Shown: positions 52,467-61,800, counted from the stretch's first letter. The stretch is DNA of 64,000 nucleotides from UBA1141 sp963665155 (GCA_963665155.2 CAXXFI010000002.1:682001-746000), one strand, 5' to 3'. Numbers and translations: made by a program. Notes: generated from the letters alone by a model not told the origin.

Positions 52467-52774
52467 GAAGCCGGTCGTACATTCAGACAAGCCCTGCTCG
52501 GCGCGTACCTTCGTTTTCGGTCCAGACCGCGGCCTGGACCAGCCCAAGACGCCTTCTCCAGCCCTTCCTGAGCACACTTTCCCGCCTCCAATCAACCAGC
52601 CACCCTCCACCTGGCGTATCGCCTTGACCTGCGCCTCCCGCAACGCTTCGACTACGCCCTAAACCAAAGCCAAGGTGAAATGCGCAGATAGCAGATAGTG
52701 GAGGTCAAACAGCGGTGCCGGATCATTCTCCAAGTACGGATGAGAGGGCTTCCCTGGCGCAACTCAGCCAATCT
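52467..52774. other. Gap without a supported gene
   Basis: About 310 bases. A leftward reading (VVEALREAQVKAIRQVEGGW) near 52590-52650 has some protein-like character but no start or continuation. Confidence 0.25.
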
Positions 52775-52969
52775 TCATTGCCCCTCGAATGTACATCCTA
52801 CCTTGGCTTTGGTTTGGGGTCTATTGTTGGAGGGGGACTCGTGGGATATCGATTTGTGACCAGTTGCCGATTCGTAACCACCGGTGCCTCGGGCGTACCA
52901 GAACCCCGCAGCGGCAATCAACGGCAGCGCTACTACCAGAATTGCAGAGTATGTGAATCTCCGGCTCAT
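52775..52969 (-). CDS. Small exported or membrane-anchored peptide, 64 aa
   Basis: Leftward frame starting MSRRFTYSAILVVALPLIAA, a good signal-anchor, then a Gly/Ser-rich outer part (ARGTGGYESATGHKS) and a Lys/Cys end. ATG at 52969; upstream ACCGGAG-like but weak. No family recognised. Could be an unconserved frame. Confidence 0.35.
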   Translation of the reverse strand: MSRRFTYSAILVVALPLIAAAGFWYARGTGGYESATGHKSISHESPSNNRPQTKAKVGCTFEGQ

Positions 52970-53248
52970 ACCAACGCTTCTTCGTCTTCACGAATGCAAT
53001 TACTACAGCAATGTCGTCAAAGCCGACGAACCCTACTAGAATAGAGAGGCATCTAAGTTTCGATTTTACCACGCCGGGGTTTAGCCATCTCAACTCAGGC
53101 GCTTCGTGATATCCGGGAGCCCGGTGCACGAAACGTAGTAGCGCTTGGTACGGAGGGACATCTGAGGTCTATCGGCGTAGCGACAGTATCTGCATGGGTC
53201 GCCCATGCCTTTGCCTGGGCCGCCGGCGTCTTCTTTGCATTCGGACCC

Positions 53249-53581
53249 GTGTACCAGGGTGAATCAGTAACACCGGCACTCCCTGGTGAGCCTGGCGGGG
53301 AGGTGATTCGGTCTAGCGCTACAGCAATAGAAGTGAATGGCCTGCACGTAATCTTGTTGCTGCTAGTGCCTATCCTGTTGACCGCCATCACTGTGTTGGG
53401 CCTTCGGCTCCAACAGACGACGATGCGCAAGATACTCCTCTGGAGCCCCGCCGTCGTGCTTCTGGGATTCTGTTTTGTAGCGATAGCTTCGATCGGCATG
53501 TTCTACCTGCCAACAGCCCTCGCGCTCCTTGTTGCAGCCATTGCTGATCTCGGAGGTCAGGAAGGCAATGAGCCGATCTAG
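53249..53581 (+). CDS. Small integral membrane protein
   Basis: A 110-aa (minimum) protein with helices HVILLLLVPILLTAITVLGL, ILLWSPAVVLLGFCFVAIAS and MFYLPTALALLVAAIA. The frame is open upstream without ATG/GTG/TTG: GVATVSAWVAHAFAWAAGVF gives another helix before GTG 53249, so the real start probably lies near 53160 at a non-standard codon, or the 5' end is damaged. Overlaps the next gene by 14 bp. Unknown role. Confidence 0.55.
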   Translation: MYQGESVTPALPGEPGGEVIRSSATAIEVNGLHVILLLLVPILLTAITVLGLRLQQTTMRKILLWSPAVVLLGFCFVAIASIGMFYLPTALALLVAAIADLGGQEGNEPI

Positions 53582-54491
53582 TCTCTCGGTCGTCACTGGG
53601 GCCTTTGGCTACAGTGGCAAGTACATCGCGCGGCGGTTGCTGGAACAGGGAGCAACTGTAAAGACGTTGACCCGTACTCCTACTTCCCACAGCCCCTTCG
53701 GTGATCGGGTGGAGGCTCTACCTCTGGACTTCGGCGACTTTAACGGTTTGGTGGAAAATCTTCGGGGAGCCGCCACTCTGTACAACACCTATTGGATTCG
53801 CTTCCCCCGAGGCACGGTTACTCATGACGTTGCGGTTCAGAACTCCCGCATCCTGATAGGAGCGGCGGTTAAAGCCGGCGTTAGCCGCATCGTCCATATC
53901 AGCATCACCAACCCCTCGGAAGACTCGCCACTTCCTTACTTCCGGGGGAAGGCCCTGGTGGAGAAGGCAATCCACGAGTCTGGGTTGTCCTACGCCATCC
54001 TCCGGCCCACGGTGCTGTTCAGCCCCGGGGATGTGCTTATAAACAACATCGCCTGGTTCCTGCGGCGGTTTCCAGCGTTCCCCATCGCAGGGTCTGGGGA
54101 CTATCCGATACAGCCTGTGTTCGTAGACGACCTTGCGCAACTTGCCGTGAATGCCGGGGCGGGAAGTGAAGAGGTCGTGTTAGACGCCGTGGGTCCAGAA
54201 ACATTCACGTTTGAGGAGATGGTACGGCTCATAGCTCGCCGAGTAGGCAGCCGAGCCCGGCTGATTCACGTACGGCCTTCCGTGGCGCTGCTGGCCGCCC
54301 GAATGGCGGGTTGGTTGGTGCGGGATGTGGTGCTGACCAGGGATGAAATCGACGGACTGATGGCGGGCCATCTGGTGTCGGCTGACCCACCCACCGCCTC
54401 CACCCGGTTCACCGAATGGCTGGAGGCCGAAGGCGCTACGTTGGGACGGCGCTACGCCTCGGAACTGGGCCGCCACTACCGCCGCCCGTAG
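53568..54491 (+). CDS. NmrA/atypical SDR NAD(P)-binding protein
   Basis: A 307-aa atypical short-chain dehydrogenase of the NmrA/NDUFA9-like group. Rossmann motif SVVTGAFGYSGKYIARRLLE (TGxxGxxG) at the N-terminus. ATVKTLTRTPTSHSPFGDRV, LPLDFGDFNGLVENLRGAAT, RIVHISITNPSEDSPLPYFR and GLSYAILRPTVLFSPGD follow. The C-terminal QPVFVDDLAQLAVNAG is typical. The Tyr-Lys pair of classical SDRs is replaced by a YFRGKA segment. ATG at 53568 overlaps the preceding membrane protein gene. Possibly a quinone- or flavin-linked reductase; substrate unknown. Confidence 0.88.
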   Translation: MSRSSLSVVTGAFGYSGKYIARRLLEQGATVKTLTRTPTSHSPFGDRVEALPLDFGDFNGLVENLRGAATLYNTYWIRFPRGTVTHDVAVQNSRILIGAAVKAGVSRIVHISITNPSEDSPLPYFRGKALVEKAIHESGLSYAILRPTVLFSPGDVLINNIAWFLRRFPAFPIAGSGDYPIQPVFVDDLAQLAVNAGAGSEEVVLDAVGPETFTFEEMVRLIARRVGSRARLIHVRPSVALLAARMAGWLVRDVVLTRDEIDGLMAGHLVSADPPTASTRFTEWLEAEGATLGRRYASELGRHYRRP

Positions 54492-54672
54492 GGTCGCACA
54501 TACTTGGAGGCGGGCTTCCTCGTGATTTTCCACTGCCAATATGAACGGGAGCCGGGAAGAAGATTCCCTGGAATCTCGCGCTTGACCTGGAAAGGACACG
54601 AGGCTCTCGACAGCATGCGCGGAAGCAAGCCATCGGTCAACTGAATAAGATGAATCTGATGCTGCCCGCTGA

Positions 54673-55113
54673 ATGGAGAGCAGCATGAGTCAGGGCCATA
54701 GACCGCGCAATACCTCGAGGTTCACGGACAACCCTTTTCGGGACCCCAACATTGACCCCGAGACGGCCAAGCGACTTGATGCCCGGAACGCGGTCTACAA
54801 CTACTGGCACGAGACCGGTGACCCAGGCCCCGCCAGAGAGTTCGGATCCGACCTTCCCGACCGGCAGGAATCCAAGGAATGCCGGAACCTGGATTACAAA
54901 CCGTTGACCAACCAAGGGGACAACTCCCTCAACCTCCAAGGTGCTTTAGTCGATTTCCAATCCATCGCCCTCGCATTCCACACCGAGTTCTTCAATACCC
55001 GGTTCGAAGATGGCCTCAAGGGCTACGACAGCCCCACGGCTGAACAAGAACCTCTTCGAACCATGGGCCATGGGGAAATCCTGGGCCACATTTTGACACA
55101 GGAGAACATGTAG
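54673..55113 (+). CDS. Hypothetical protein, 146 aa
   Basis: A polar protein from ATG 54673 or 54685, with DNPFRDPNIDPETAKRLDAR, NAVYNYWHETGDPGPAREFG, LVDFQSIALAFHTEFFNTRF and an end GEILGHILTQENM. No membrane segment, signal or catalytic motif. Not recognised. Codon composition resembles the surrounding genes, so it may be real. Confidence 0.5.
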   Translation: MESSMSQGHRPRNTSRFTDNPFRDPNIDPETAKRLDARNAVYNYWHETGDPGPAREFGSDLPDRQESKECRNLDYKPLTNQGDNSLNLQGALVDFQSIALAFHTEFFNTRFEDGLKGYDSPTAEQEPLRTMGHGEILGHILTQENM

Positions 55114-55190
55114 GGGAGTACCTTAGGACGGGAATTTGCACTGCCAATGCCCGTCAACTAGGCCTACCAAGCGGTATAATCCTTTCCACG

Positions 55191-55470
55191 ATGGCTGAAG
55201 CCTCCGATGGAGAGAATCCGAACCGCCAGCGCAAGAGGTCCAACATGCCTTTCAGACATTCACAATCAACCGAACAGAAGCACCACCAACGCTTCGTACT
55301 CCCAGACCCACCGGAACGCGAGCCAGAGGACATGACTAGCTTTGACCACCTGACCCTGAACGGCAGCGCCCACCACCTGGTGCAGCACCTTGGCAACCCC
55401 CAGACCACCCTGGTGGCCGGCGAAAGGTACATCACCCGGGAACTGTTACATAACGAAGATCGCCGAACGC
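55191..55470 (+). pseudogene. Uma2-family endonuclease, N-terminal fragment
   Basis: ATG at 55191 opens MAEASDGENPNRQRKRSN, then HHQRFVLPDPPEREPEDMTS, FDHLTLNGSAHHLVQHLGNP and TTLVAGERYITR. This matches the N-terminus of Uma2 (DUF820) predicted endonucleases found in large numbers in Chloroflexota and Cyanobacteria. After about residue 85 the expected YPDLLIAF...EI core is absent; the remaining frame to 55616 is unrelated. A truncated copy. Confidence 0.65.
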
Positions 55471-55663
55471 TACGAACGGAGGTCTTTGGGCATCAGGTCC
55501 AACTTGGTCTTTTCGGAGTGGGAGCGCATCTTCGTCAACCCCTTGTCGACCACGCGCCAGTGTGTGGTCCCAAAACGCCACCATGGGCCACCTACGGTGC
55601 TCTGTGGCAGCAATGATGGCCTTGCTGCGGAGGGTATACTGCTCCCCCAACCTATGTTGCCTG

Positions 55664-55993
55664 CTAGTTTTGGGTCGGTATCAGGATGCTACTGTCCGAT
55701 CTCCTGGTGGTATTGGCCAGCCGCCGTCCGGTGAGCGTCGCCAGTCGCTCATCCACCAGCACACCAGTCCTGAGATTGTGCTCCCGCAGTTCGGGTTTCT
55801 TCATGCGAAACCCGCTTCGCCCCTGGGTTCCCTTCACGCGATTGCAGTAGGAGCACAGCAGCTGCCAGTTCCGCATCTGGTGATCACCATCGTCTCTCAG
55901 CGCTAGGATGTGATCCACCTCGAAGCGCAGGTAGTGTGGTAGGTGGATGCCGCAGCCTGGGCAGACGCCCCGCTGGACGGCGTAGAGACACAT
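55664..55993 (-). CDS. HNH endonuclease
   Basis: A 109-aa HNH nuclease: zinc knuckle GVCPGCGIHL, catalytic strand LRFEVDHILALRDDGDHQMR, NWQLLCSYCNRVKGTQGRSG with the second CxxC. The order CxxC...DH...N...CxxCN is the standard beta-beta-alpha metal fold. The frame is open further upstream (AGRQAVNDAKPDEVRMCLYA), so the true start may be earlier or part of a larger lost protein; many relatives follow a DNA methylase domain. The C-terminus after residue 70 is variable. Confidence 0.7.
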   Translation of the reverse strand: MCLYAVQRGVCPGCGIHLPHYLRFEVDHILALRDDGDHQMRNWQLLCSYCNRVKGTQGRSGFRMKKPELREHNLRTGVLVDERLATLTGRRLANTTRRSDSSILIPTQN

Positions 55994-56096
55994 CCGAACC
56001 TCGTCGGGCTTGGCGTCGTTGACTGCCTGCCGCCCGGCTTCGCGGCGGCCGCTTATCGTGCGGCTGGTTTGAGCATATGTCAGCGTCGTGGCATCC

Positions 56097-56838
56097 TCAG
56101 TGTAACCACTTCAGCGCCTCCCCCGACGCCTCGCCCCGGGTGTGCCGGGCCACCATGTCTCCGTGCTTTCACCGGCCCTGGCGCTGCACCGCCGCGTTGG
56201 GCGCCCCTGCCGCCACCATCCTCCGTGCCATTCCGATGCGGCCGCTGTGGCCGGAGAAACCGTCGCCCAGGCCGGCAGCCCTGGCTGAGGCACGTATCCG
56301 GCAGGCCAGGGCCTCGCCGGTCAGGCCGAACACCGGAGCCGTGGGGTCGGCGTCGTTCGGCTGAATCTCGCGCAGCGCCCTGGCGGTGGTCTCGGTCACT
56401 GCCACGGTCAGGGGTTCAATTTGGTTCTTTCCCTTCTCGATGGTGATGCGGCCCGTGCCGTCTGCCCAGAACTCAACGTCTCCCCAGGTCAAAGCCGCGG
56501 CCTCTGATCTTCTCAGCCCGCCGTCGGACATGACACCGACGATGGCCACGTCGATGGCGCCCCGGGCCTGTGCCGCCTCTGCGGACTCCATGCGTCCCCC
56601 GCGTCCGCGCCTGGGAAGCCGGGCAGTCTCCCGGATCCGGGCCAGGGCTGGTCCGGTGAGTGCGTCCGCCTGTTTGGGCGCTGGCGCCACATTGCGCCAA
56701 CCCTTGATCATTTCGGCCACGACCGGATGGCGGGCCGGGTTATTCGCTTTGGCGATCCCCGCGGCGGCATGGGCGTGGGAGATGGCGGCTCGGGCCTGAT
56801 TTATGGTGGCGATGGTCTTGCCGGCCGCCGCTAGGTGG
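56097..56838 (-). pseudogene. Tyrosine recombinase/integrase, decayed
   Basis: Leftward remnant. SAM-like core-binding helices (TIATINQARAAISHAHAAAG, NPARHPVVAEMIKGWRN) are followed by the catalytic domain with Arg in DGGLRRSEAAALTWGDV and HxxR in FSGHSGRIGMARRMV. A TGA at 56169-56171 replaces the usual Trp after QRQGR. The final helix in the same frame reads KHGDMVARHTRGE, with His where the catalytic Tyr should be. The N-terminus is cut at 56838 next to a sequence like an IS1182 end. Inactive on at least three counts. Confidence 0.85.
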
Positions 56839-56842
56839 CCTA

Positions 56843-56879
56843 GAAATCTGGCCGGAAAGTGGTCTGAGCCAAGTGAGCG
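56843..56879. repeat. Solo IS-end-like sequence beside the integrase remnant
   Basis: ccggaaagtggtctgagcc and aagtgagcggct match the left end of the IS1182-type element (from 57731) at about 27 of 33 positions by eye. It lies exactly where the integrase gene is truncated, so it may be the leftover of another copy of that element. Confidence 0.45.
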
Positions 56880-56919
56880 GCTCGGTCTTCAGGGCAGTGG
56901 AGCCCGCCTTTCGGATCGC

Positions 56920-57609
56920 TCATGGGGTGGTCCGACGGAATCTTGCGACCGATAGCATGATCAAGAAAGCAGCCGCAAGGACTCCGATGCTGGTGGCGGC
57001 CTCGGTATTGGTGATGACATCGCTCGTGCAAAAGGCCCGGGTGACACCGCGGCCTGCGGAAATGCTGGATTCTCCGGGGGCGATGGAGTCGGGAAGGGGC
57101 TCCCAGCGGGACTGTCCGTCCGTGCCTCTGGTCTGTGCCCAACACCGGTCCTTCGCGTCCTGCGCAAACAGGAGTGTATAGAAACCGAAGCCTACCGTAG
57201 CGGCAATCAACAGCCCCGCGGCCGCGGCTGGCAAGGCGGTCGCCGACAGGCGGCGCGCCGCAGTCAGGCTTCTGACCGCCGCGAACCAGATGACGATAGT
57301 AGCGGGCAAGAATGCCAGAGTTGTTAGCGGGAGGACCGAGAAGCTCGCGGCTAAAGAGAGCAACCCAAGAGCCAGCAGGAGACCGCCGCGTACCCCGGGG
57401 TTTGGCGCCGCCCCGGCTATGAGGACAAGGACATAGGGCGCCAGGTAGACCAGAGTGAACGCGATGTGTCCGGCTAGTTGCGGGAAGGCCTCCGGTTCCT
57501 CAGACAGCGCGAACCTCAAAAAGCCCAAGGCCACTGCGGGAACTGCACCTAAAATGCTCCCGACCAAGGCTGCCCGAGTCCCGCGTCCGGCATCCCGGAC
57601 ATCTTCCAT
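56920..57609 (-). CDS. Polytopic membrane protein of unknown function
   Basis: A 229-aa protein from ATG 57609 (AAGGACG upstream). About five to six transmembrane helices: ALVGSILGAVPAVALGFLRF, HIAFTLVYLAPYVLVLIAGA, LLLALGLLSLAASFSVLPL, TTLAFLPATIVIWFAAV, ALPAAAAGLLIAATVGFGFY and, after a ~55-residue outside loop with two Cys (RCWAQTRG, AFCTSD), ATSIGVLAAAFLIMLSVARF. No known family. The Cys pair in the loop may form a disulfide. Confidence 0.65.
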   Translation of the reverse strand: MEDVRDAGRGTRAALVGSILGAVPAVALGFLRFALSEEPEAFPQLAGHIAFTLVYLAPYVLVLIAGAAPNPGVRGGLLLALGLLSLAASFSVLPLTTLAFLPATIVIWFAAVRSLTAARRLSATALPAAAAGLLIAATVGFGFYTLLFAQDAKDRCWAQTRGTDGQSRWEPLPDSIAPGESSISAGRGVTRAFCTSDVITNTEAATSIGVLAAAFLIMLSVARFRRTTP

Positions 57610-57725
57610 GATTATCACGTCCTTCGTTCGTCCCAAACCGAGACCCAAAGGGAGAACGCCTCTCAACAGTATTTGATTATGTCCCGAAAAGTGCAAGTGA
57701 ACGGAGTGACATAGCAAGCTGGGGA

Positions 57726-59375
57726 TTTGTCCGGAAAGCGGTCTGGGTCGGGTAAGCGGCTATACTTGGGGTCAACAAGCATAGCGAGGGCTGAGAATGC
57801 TGGGAGAGCGTTCGGACCAGAGGGGACTTTGGGAAGCGGACCGGCTGTACCTGGACCACGTGGGGCGGGAAAGCTTCTACGGCCTGTTGGCCTCGATGCG
57901 GGGCCGGCTGTTCCGGGACGCCGATTTCGCTGAGTTCTACTGCCCCGACAACGGCCGGGACAGCGTGCCGCCCAGCCTGCTGGCGACGGCCCTGCTGCTC
58001 CAGTCCCACGACCGGGTGAGCGACGCCGAGGCCAAGGCCCGGGCCGACTTTGACCTCCGCTGGAAAGTGGCCCTGGGAATTGAGGCGGAAGACCGGCCCT
58101 TCGCCAAGAGCACGCTGCAGGTGTTTCGCGCCCAGCTGATCCTGCACGACAAGGTGCGGGAGGTATTCGAGTCCAGTCTGCGGCTGGCCCGGGAGTCGGG
58201 GTATCTGAAAGGGCGCGGGATGCGGGTAGCATTGGACACGACCAACATCCTGGGGCGGGGCGCGGTGAAGGACACCTACAATCTATTGGCGGACGGGATC
58301 GTCAAATTGTTGCGGGTGCTGGCGGCGGTGGAGCAAGCTCCGGTCAGGGAATGGGCCCAGGCCCGGGGATATTAGAGATACCTGGGCTCCAGCGTGAAGG
58401 GCGAGGCGGCCATCGACTGGTCCGACCGGCAGGCGCGGACGGCGCTGCTGGCCAAGATTGTGGCAGACGCGAACCGGCTGTTGGAGTTGTCGCGGCAGGC
58501 GCAGGGGGAATTGAGGGAGGAAAGCGCTGAGCGCCAGCGGATTGTGGCGGCGGCGGAACTGCTGGGGCAGTTGCTGCTCCAGGACGTGGAACGGGCTGAG
58601 GGCGGAGTGGGCTGAGGGCGGAGTGAGCTGAGGGCGGAGTGAGCCTCAAGGACGGGGTGAGCCGGGACCGGATGATGTCGGTGCACGACCCGGAGATGCG
58701 CCACGGCCACAAGAGCAGCAGCCGGCGGTTCGACGGACACAAGGCGGCGATTGTGGTGGACACCGACTCCCAGCTGATCACCGCCGTAGAGGTATTGCCC
58801 GGCAACGCTCCCGACAACCTGGGGGCGCTGGACCTGGTGGAAGCGAGCGAAGCCAACACCGGCGTGCCGGTGGCAGAGGCCATGGGCGATGCCGCTTATG
58901 GCGACGGCGGTACCAGGCAGGCCTTCGCCGACGCGGGCCGCACTCTGATTGCCAGGGTGCCGGGGAGTCCCAACCGGACCCACTTTCCGAAAGAAGACTT
59001 CCGTATTGACCTGGAGGCGGGTTCCTGCACCTGTCCGGCGGGGCAGGTTACCCGGACGATGGTGCCGGCGGGACGGCGCACCGGCCAAATGGGTCGGACT
59101 TACCGTTTGGAGGCCTTCCGATTCGACGCGGCGGTCTGCGGGGTCTGTCTGCCCCCTGCGGTCCCAGTGCGTGGCGGCAAAACCGGGTACGGGACGAACG
59201 GTGCAACTGCACCCGCAGGAAGCGCTGTTGCAGCAGGCCCGCGCCCTGCAGCAGAGCGAGGCCTTTGCCGAGTACCGGCAGCGCCGCGTGGTGGTGGAGC
59301 ACCGGCTGGCGCGGCTGGTCCAATTGGGAATCCGCCAGTCCCGCTACTTCGGCCGTGCCAAAACCCGGTTCCAGC
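57726..59375 (+). mobile_element. IS1182-type element, decayed and 3' truncated
   Basis: Left end near 57726; the right end is lost where the sequence joins the HNH lipoprotein gene at about 59375. Contains the broken transposase described separately. A short tandem repeat (ctgagggcggagtgag, three copies at about 58605-58645) lies inside. The insertion cut the 3' end of the HNH gene. Confidence 0.7.
57797..59375 (+). pseudogene. IS1182-family transposase, multiple disruptions
   Basis: N-terminal part 57797-58375 (FYGLLASMRGRLFRDADFAE, PPSLLATALLLQSHDRVSDA, FDLRWKVALGIEAEDRPFAK, GMRVALDTTNILGRGAVKDT) ends at TAG. The frame resumes immediately (RYLGSSVKGEAAIDWSD). Near 58615 another break occurs before RMMSVHDPEMRHGHKSSSRR and FDGHKAAIVVDTDSQLITAV. 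After about 59130 a further frameshift separates VCPLRSQCVAAKPGTGRTVQ. The element stops at FGRAKTRFQLY. The DDE core is recognisable, but the gene cannot work. Confidence 0.85.
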
Positions 59376-60233
59376 TGTACCCAGCACGGTCATATCGGTT
59401 GACTCACACCCGGCCAGGACCCTGTCGGCGGCGTCCGCCTCTGCGTGGTCGATGGTGAGCCCGTATTCGCGGCGTACTTGCAGAGTACGGTTAACGTACC
59501 AACACTGGTTCAGGTCCGGGAGCCACTCGGCCACGTCGTTGTCGCTCTTCTCGTGACGGTTTACGCTGGGAGACGCCAAGGTGAGGTTCAGCAGGTCGGG
59601 GGCGAACTTGGCCCGGGTAGCCGCACTGGCGGCGCAGAGGCCGCTGTCGTGGGCTTCGGAGCGGGCGACGATGTGCTCAATATCCGTCTCCCGGATGCTT
59701 TCGAACCATGTCCCCGTGTAGGGGCCGTAGATGCCGCCCTGTGCCTCGACGATCTTGGGTTCAACTGACGGCGAGTATCGATAGTCGTCTGGGTCGTAGG
59801 GAGAGCATCGGTTCTCGGGCGCGACGGTGATCCCGCGCCACATTGTCCCCGACTGGATAGGCGGCTGCGTGGCCGTTGTCGTGGGAGTAGGCTCGGGAGT
59901 GGGTGCGCTTGGCGCTACTGTCGTAGGCGCGGCAGTAGGCATAGGGGCCGGAGTAGCGGTCAGCGCCGGGGTAACGGTTTCCGTCGGCTCGGGTTTGGGT
60001 GTCGGGGCGAGTGCTACGGCTTCGGTAGGCTCCGGTGTCGTTGTGGGAACCTCCGTCGGCCGTGGGCTTGTTACCACTGTTGGTTCGTGGGTCGGGTCCA
60101 CGGGCTGCGTCTGCGCAGCCTGGTTACCTACTGATATTGTCGCCTCCGGCTGTGGTCCGGCCGTTGGTGCTGGGTTTGAGCAGGCGGTTAGGACCATCAG
60201 AGCTACCAGGGTTGCCCAGAGCAGCCTCGCCAT
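59375..60233 (-). pseudogene. HNH nuclease lipoprotein, 3' truncated copy with intact signal peptide
   Basis: Leftward from ATG 60233: lipoprotein signal ARLLWATLVALMVLTACSN (lipobox Cys18), about 110 residues of Pro/Thr-rich linker. Then the same nuclease domain as at 43560: MWRGITVAPENRCSPYDPDD, TDIEHIVARSEAHDSGLCAA, NLTLASPSVNRHEKSDNDVA and QCWYVNRTLQVRREYGLTID. It is cut at about LAGCESTDMTV, where the IS1182-type element begins; the frame to 59100 is antisense of that element. A surface-exposed DNase anchored to the membrane is inferred. The nuclease core is complete, so residual activity is possible. Confidence 0.8.
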
Positions 60234-60426
60234 TCGGTGGAATCTCCCTTGTGGTTAGTCGTCCGGCACGTCATTTTACATCACGCCGACGTGGCTTCAA
60301 CCTGTAGCCCTGAGCTTGGAAGATCGTTTTTCAAGATCTTACTGTCACTTATCGGGCCCCTTTTCGTAGGGCTCTCCCGACGGCTATTGCCTCGCTGTGG
60401 GCCCTTTGTCCCCTTCACACTTTCTG

Positions 60427-60780
60427 ATGCCCATCATAAGTCAAGCTGATGCAACCACGGAAGTGGGATATCCCGGGGTCGAGCGGGCGGTCCTCGTCGA
60501 CGCTACCCAGGGTGCCCTGTCGTTATACATCAGCCACCTGGAAATCGGACCTGGAGGTCGGGTCACCACCCACATCCACCCCGACAGCGAAGAGGCCATG
60601 GTCATCGTGGAGGGCAGTCTGGAAGCAATTCTGGGTGACCAGGTAGTTACGCTAGGAGAGGGGGACACTGTCCTGGCCCCTGCAGGTGTCAAGCACGGGT
60701 TCGAAAACCGGTCCGGCGCTACCGCAAGGTTGTTGGCCATATCCCCCAAGACCCAGTTCGAAAGAGTCCCGATGGAGTAG
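60427..60780 (+). CDS. Cupin-domain protein
   Basis: A 117-aa single-domain cupin. Motif 1: GGRVTTHIHPDSEEAMVIVE (His-x-His...Glu); motif 2: DTVLAPAGVKHGFENRSGAT (His). All metal ligands are present. No ribosome-binding site of note at ATG 60427, whose start matches the family. Could be a small dioxygenase, isomerase or sugar-binding protein; nothing next to it narrows this. Confidence 0.9.
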   Translation: MPIISQADATTEVGYPGVERAVLVDATQGALSLYISHLEIGPGGRVTTHIHPDSEEAMVIVEGSLEAILGDQVVTLGEGDTVLAPAGVKHGFENRSGATARLLAISPKTQFERVPME

Positions 60781-60844
60781 AATTGGCCTGTGTGAGGCCG
60801 CTCCGGGAGGAAGCACACTGGGGGCTTATCAGAAACCCCCCGCT

Positions 60845-60907
60845 GTGGATCGACAAGCTCACCACGAACGGAAGGAAACCGTTCGCCCTGAGCCTGTCGA
60901 AGGGCGG
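60845..60907. repeat. Inverted pair of ttcgacaggctcagg-type repeats
   Basis: tcgacaagctcaccacgaacgg faces ccgttcgccctgagcctgtcg across a short gap, forming a long imperfect hairpin. Same family as 5317-5415 and 9115-9143. It lies between two rightward genes. Confidence 0.8.
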
Positions 60908-60940
60908 GCGCAAGACTAGATTAACTGAAGGAGGACTCCC

Positions 60941-61249
60941 ATGTACCTAATTCGGCGGGTTTTCAGATGTAAACCAGGGACAGCTCGAAGGGCGGCGGAG
61001 CAGATCGCGAAGATTGGCAAGGCTTATGAAAACGCCGGTCAGCGCTCTCCGATAAGGGTATATAGCAGCGGTGGCACTGTACCGGGACCTGCCAATACGG
61101 TCTATATGGACTGGACGGCGCCAGTGTTAGAGTCCCCCTACCGCGAAGGTAACCCAATGCCGGAGGAGATCAGGCCTGTGTCGCAGCAGATGAATGAATT
61201 CGTGGAGGAAAGCTACATCGAGTTTTATGAGATGTTCGAACCGCAATAG
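60941..61249 (+). CDS. Dimeric alpha/beta-barrel (NIPSNAP/ABM-like) protein
   Basis: A 102-aa protein starting at ATG 60941 with GAAGGAGGACTCCC upstream. MYLIRRVFRCKPGTARRAAE, IAKIGKAYENAGQRSPIRVY, GTVPGPANTVYMDWTAPVLE and a helical C-terminus (QMNEFVEESYIEFYEMFEP) follow the beta-alpha-beta-beta-alpha order of this fold. Such proteins act as small monooxygenases or as partners in signalling; the exact role is unknown. Intact gene at the border of the right mobile cluster. Confidence 0.75.
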   Translation: MYLIRRVFRCKPGTARRAAEQIAKIGKAYENAGQRSPIRVYSSGGTVPGPANTVYMDWTAPVLESPYREGNPMPEEIRPVSQQMNEFVEESYIEFYEMFEPQ

Positions 61250-61343
61250 CAGGATGTGCCAGCATGGTTTGGCGGTGGCCGCCGACATGAAGACAATCCA
61301 GTCCCTTCGGAGGACATGCTTTAGACCGATAATTCGCGGCGGC

Positions 61344-61610
61344 CTACACCACTCCCGATTCCTCCAGGTAAGCCAACTCCGTCCTTTGAACCGACAGTGA
61401 GAAACCCTCCCACGCCAGCCACAGGTGGCGTCGAACCAGGGCGATGGCGTCCAGGGACCTGGACCGGGAGCAACCACCGCACCTGCGGATCTCCGGCGCG
61501 ATGGCGGCCCCGGGACCGCAGGCCCAAAACCGCATGGCTCTGGGTGTAAAAGGCGGCGGGATGTTGGGCCAGTGGTACACCTTGTCTCCGCCCCCGCCTG
61601 TGTGGGAAAT
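61344..61610 (-). pseudogene. Unidentified protein C-terminal fragment
   Basis: Leftward frame of high coherence: GDKVYHWPNIPPPFTPRAMR, FWACGPGAAIAPEIRRCGGC, SLDAIALVRRHLWLAWEGFS and LSVQRTELAYLEESGVV, then TAG at 61344. No start; further upstream the frame is less clear. Not recognised. It looks like the 3' end of a phage or plasmid gene. Confidence 0.4.
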
Positions 61611-61623
61611 GCCAAAACCCCGT

Positions 61624-61800
61624 CTAACCCGGTCCGAAGGGCCACCAACGCCGTCCCCGGGGTGACTCCTCCGTCCCTCCTGGCGGCAGCGCCCTGGTCA
61701 GCCCCTCCAGCATCGCCTGACTCCTCCTGAGCTCCTCCAGCAGTTCCCGGTAGCGCCATTCAGCTTCGTCAAGGAGCTTCCCTCGATAGTCCGCCAGCCG
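61624..61800 (-). pseudogene. C-terminal fragment of a phage/plasmid-type DNA-binding protein
   Basis: Leftward reading LLDEAEWRYRELLEELRRSQ, MLEGLTRALPPGGTEESPRG and the ending RRWWPFGPG. A coiled coil followed by ALPPG and a Trp-rich WWPFG end is typical of helix-turn-helix replication or regulation proteins of mobile elements. The upstream part is replaced by the rightward integrase gene, so it is truncated. Confidence 0.45.

Noticed and set aside
59100..59375. C-terminal extension of the HNH lipoprotein frame
   Set aside because: It is antisense to the IS1182-type transposase and shares nothing with the other HNH copy.
61127..61759. A 210-codon leftward frame across the gap after the dimeric-barrel gene
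   Set aside because: Low-complexity Gly/Ala/Pro/Arg composition; the coherent fragments lie in the other two leftward frames.
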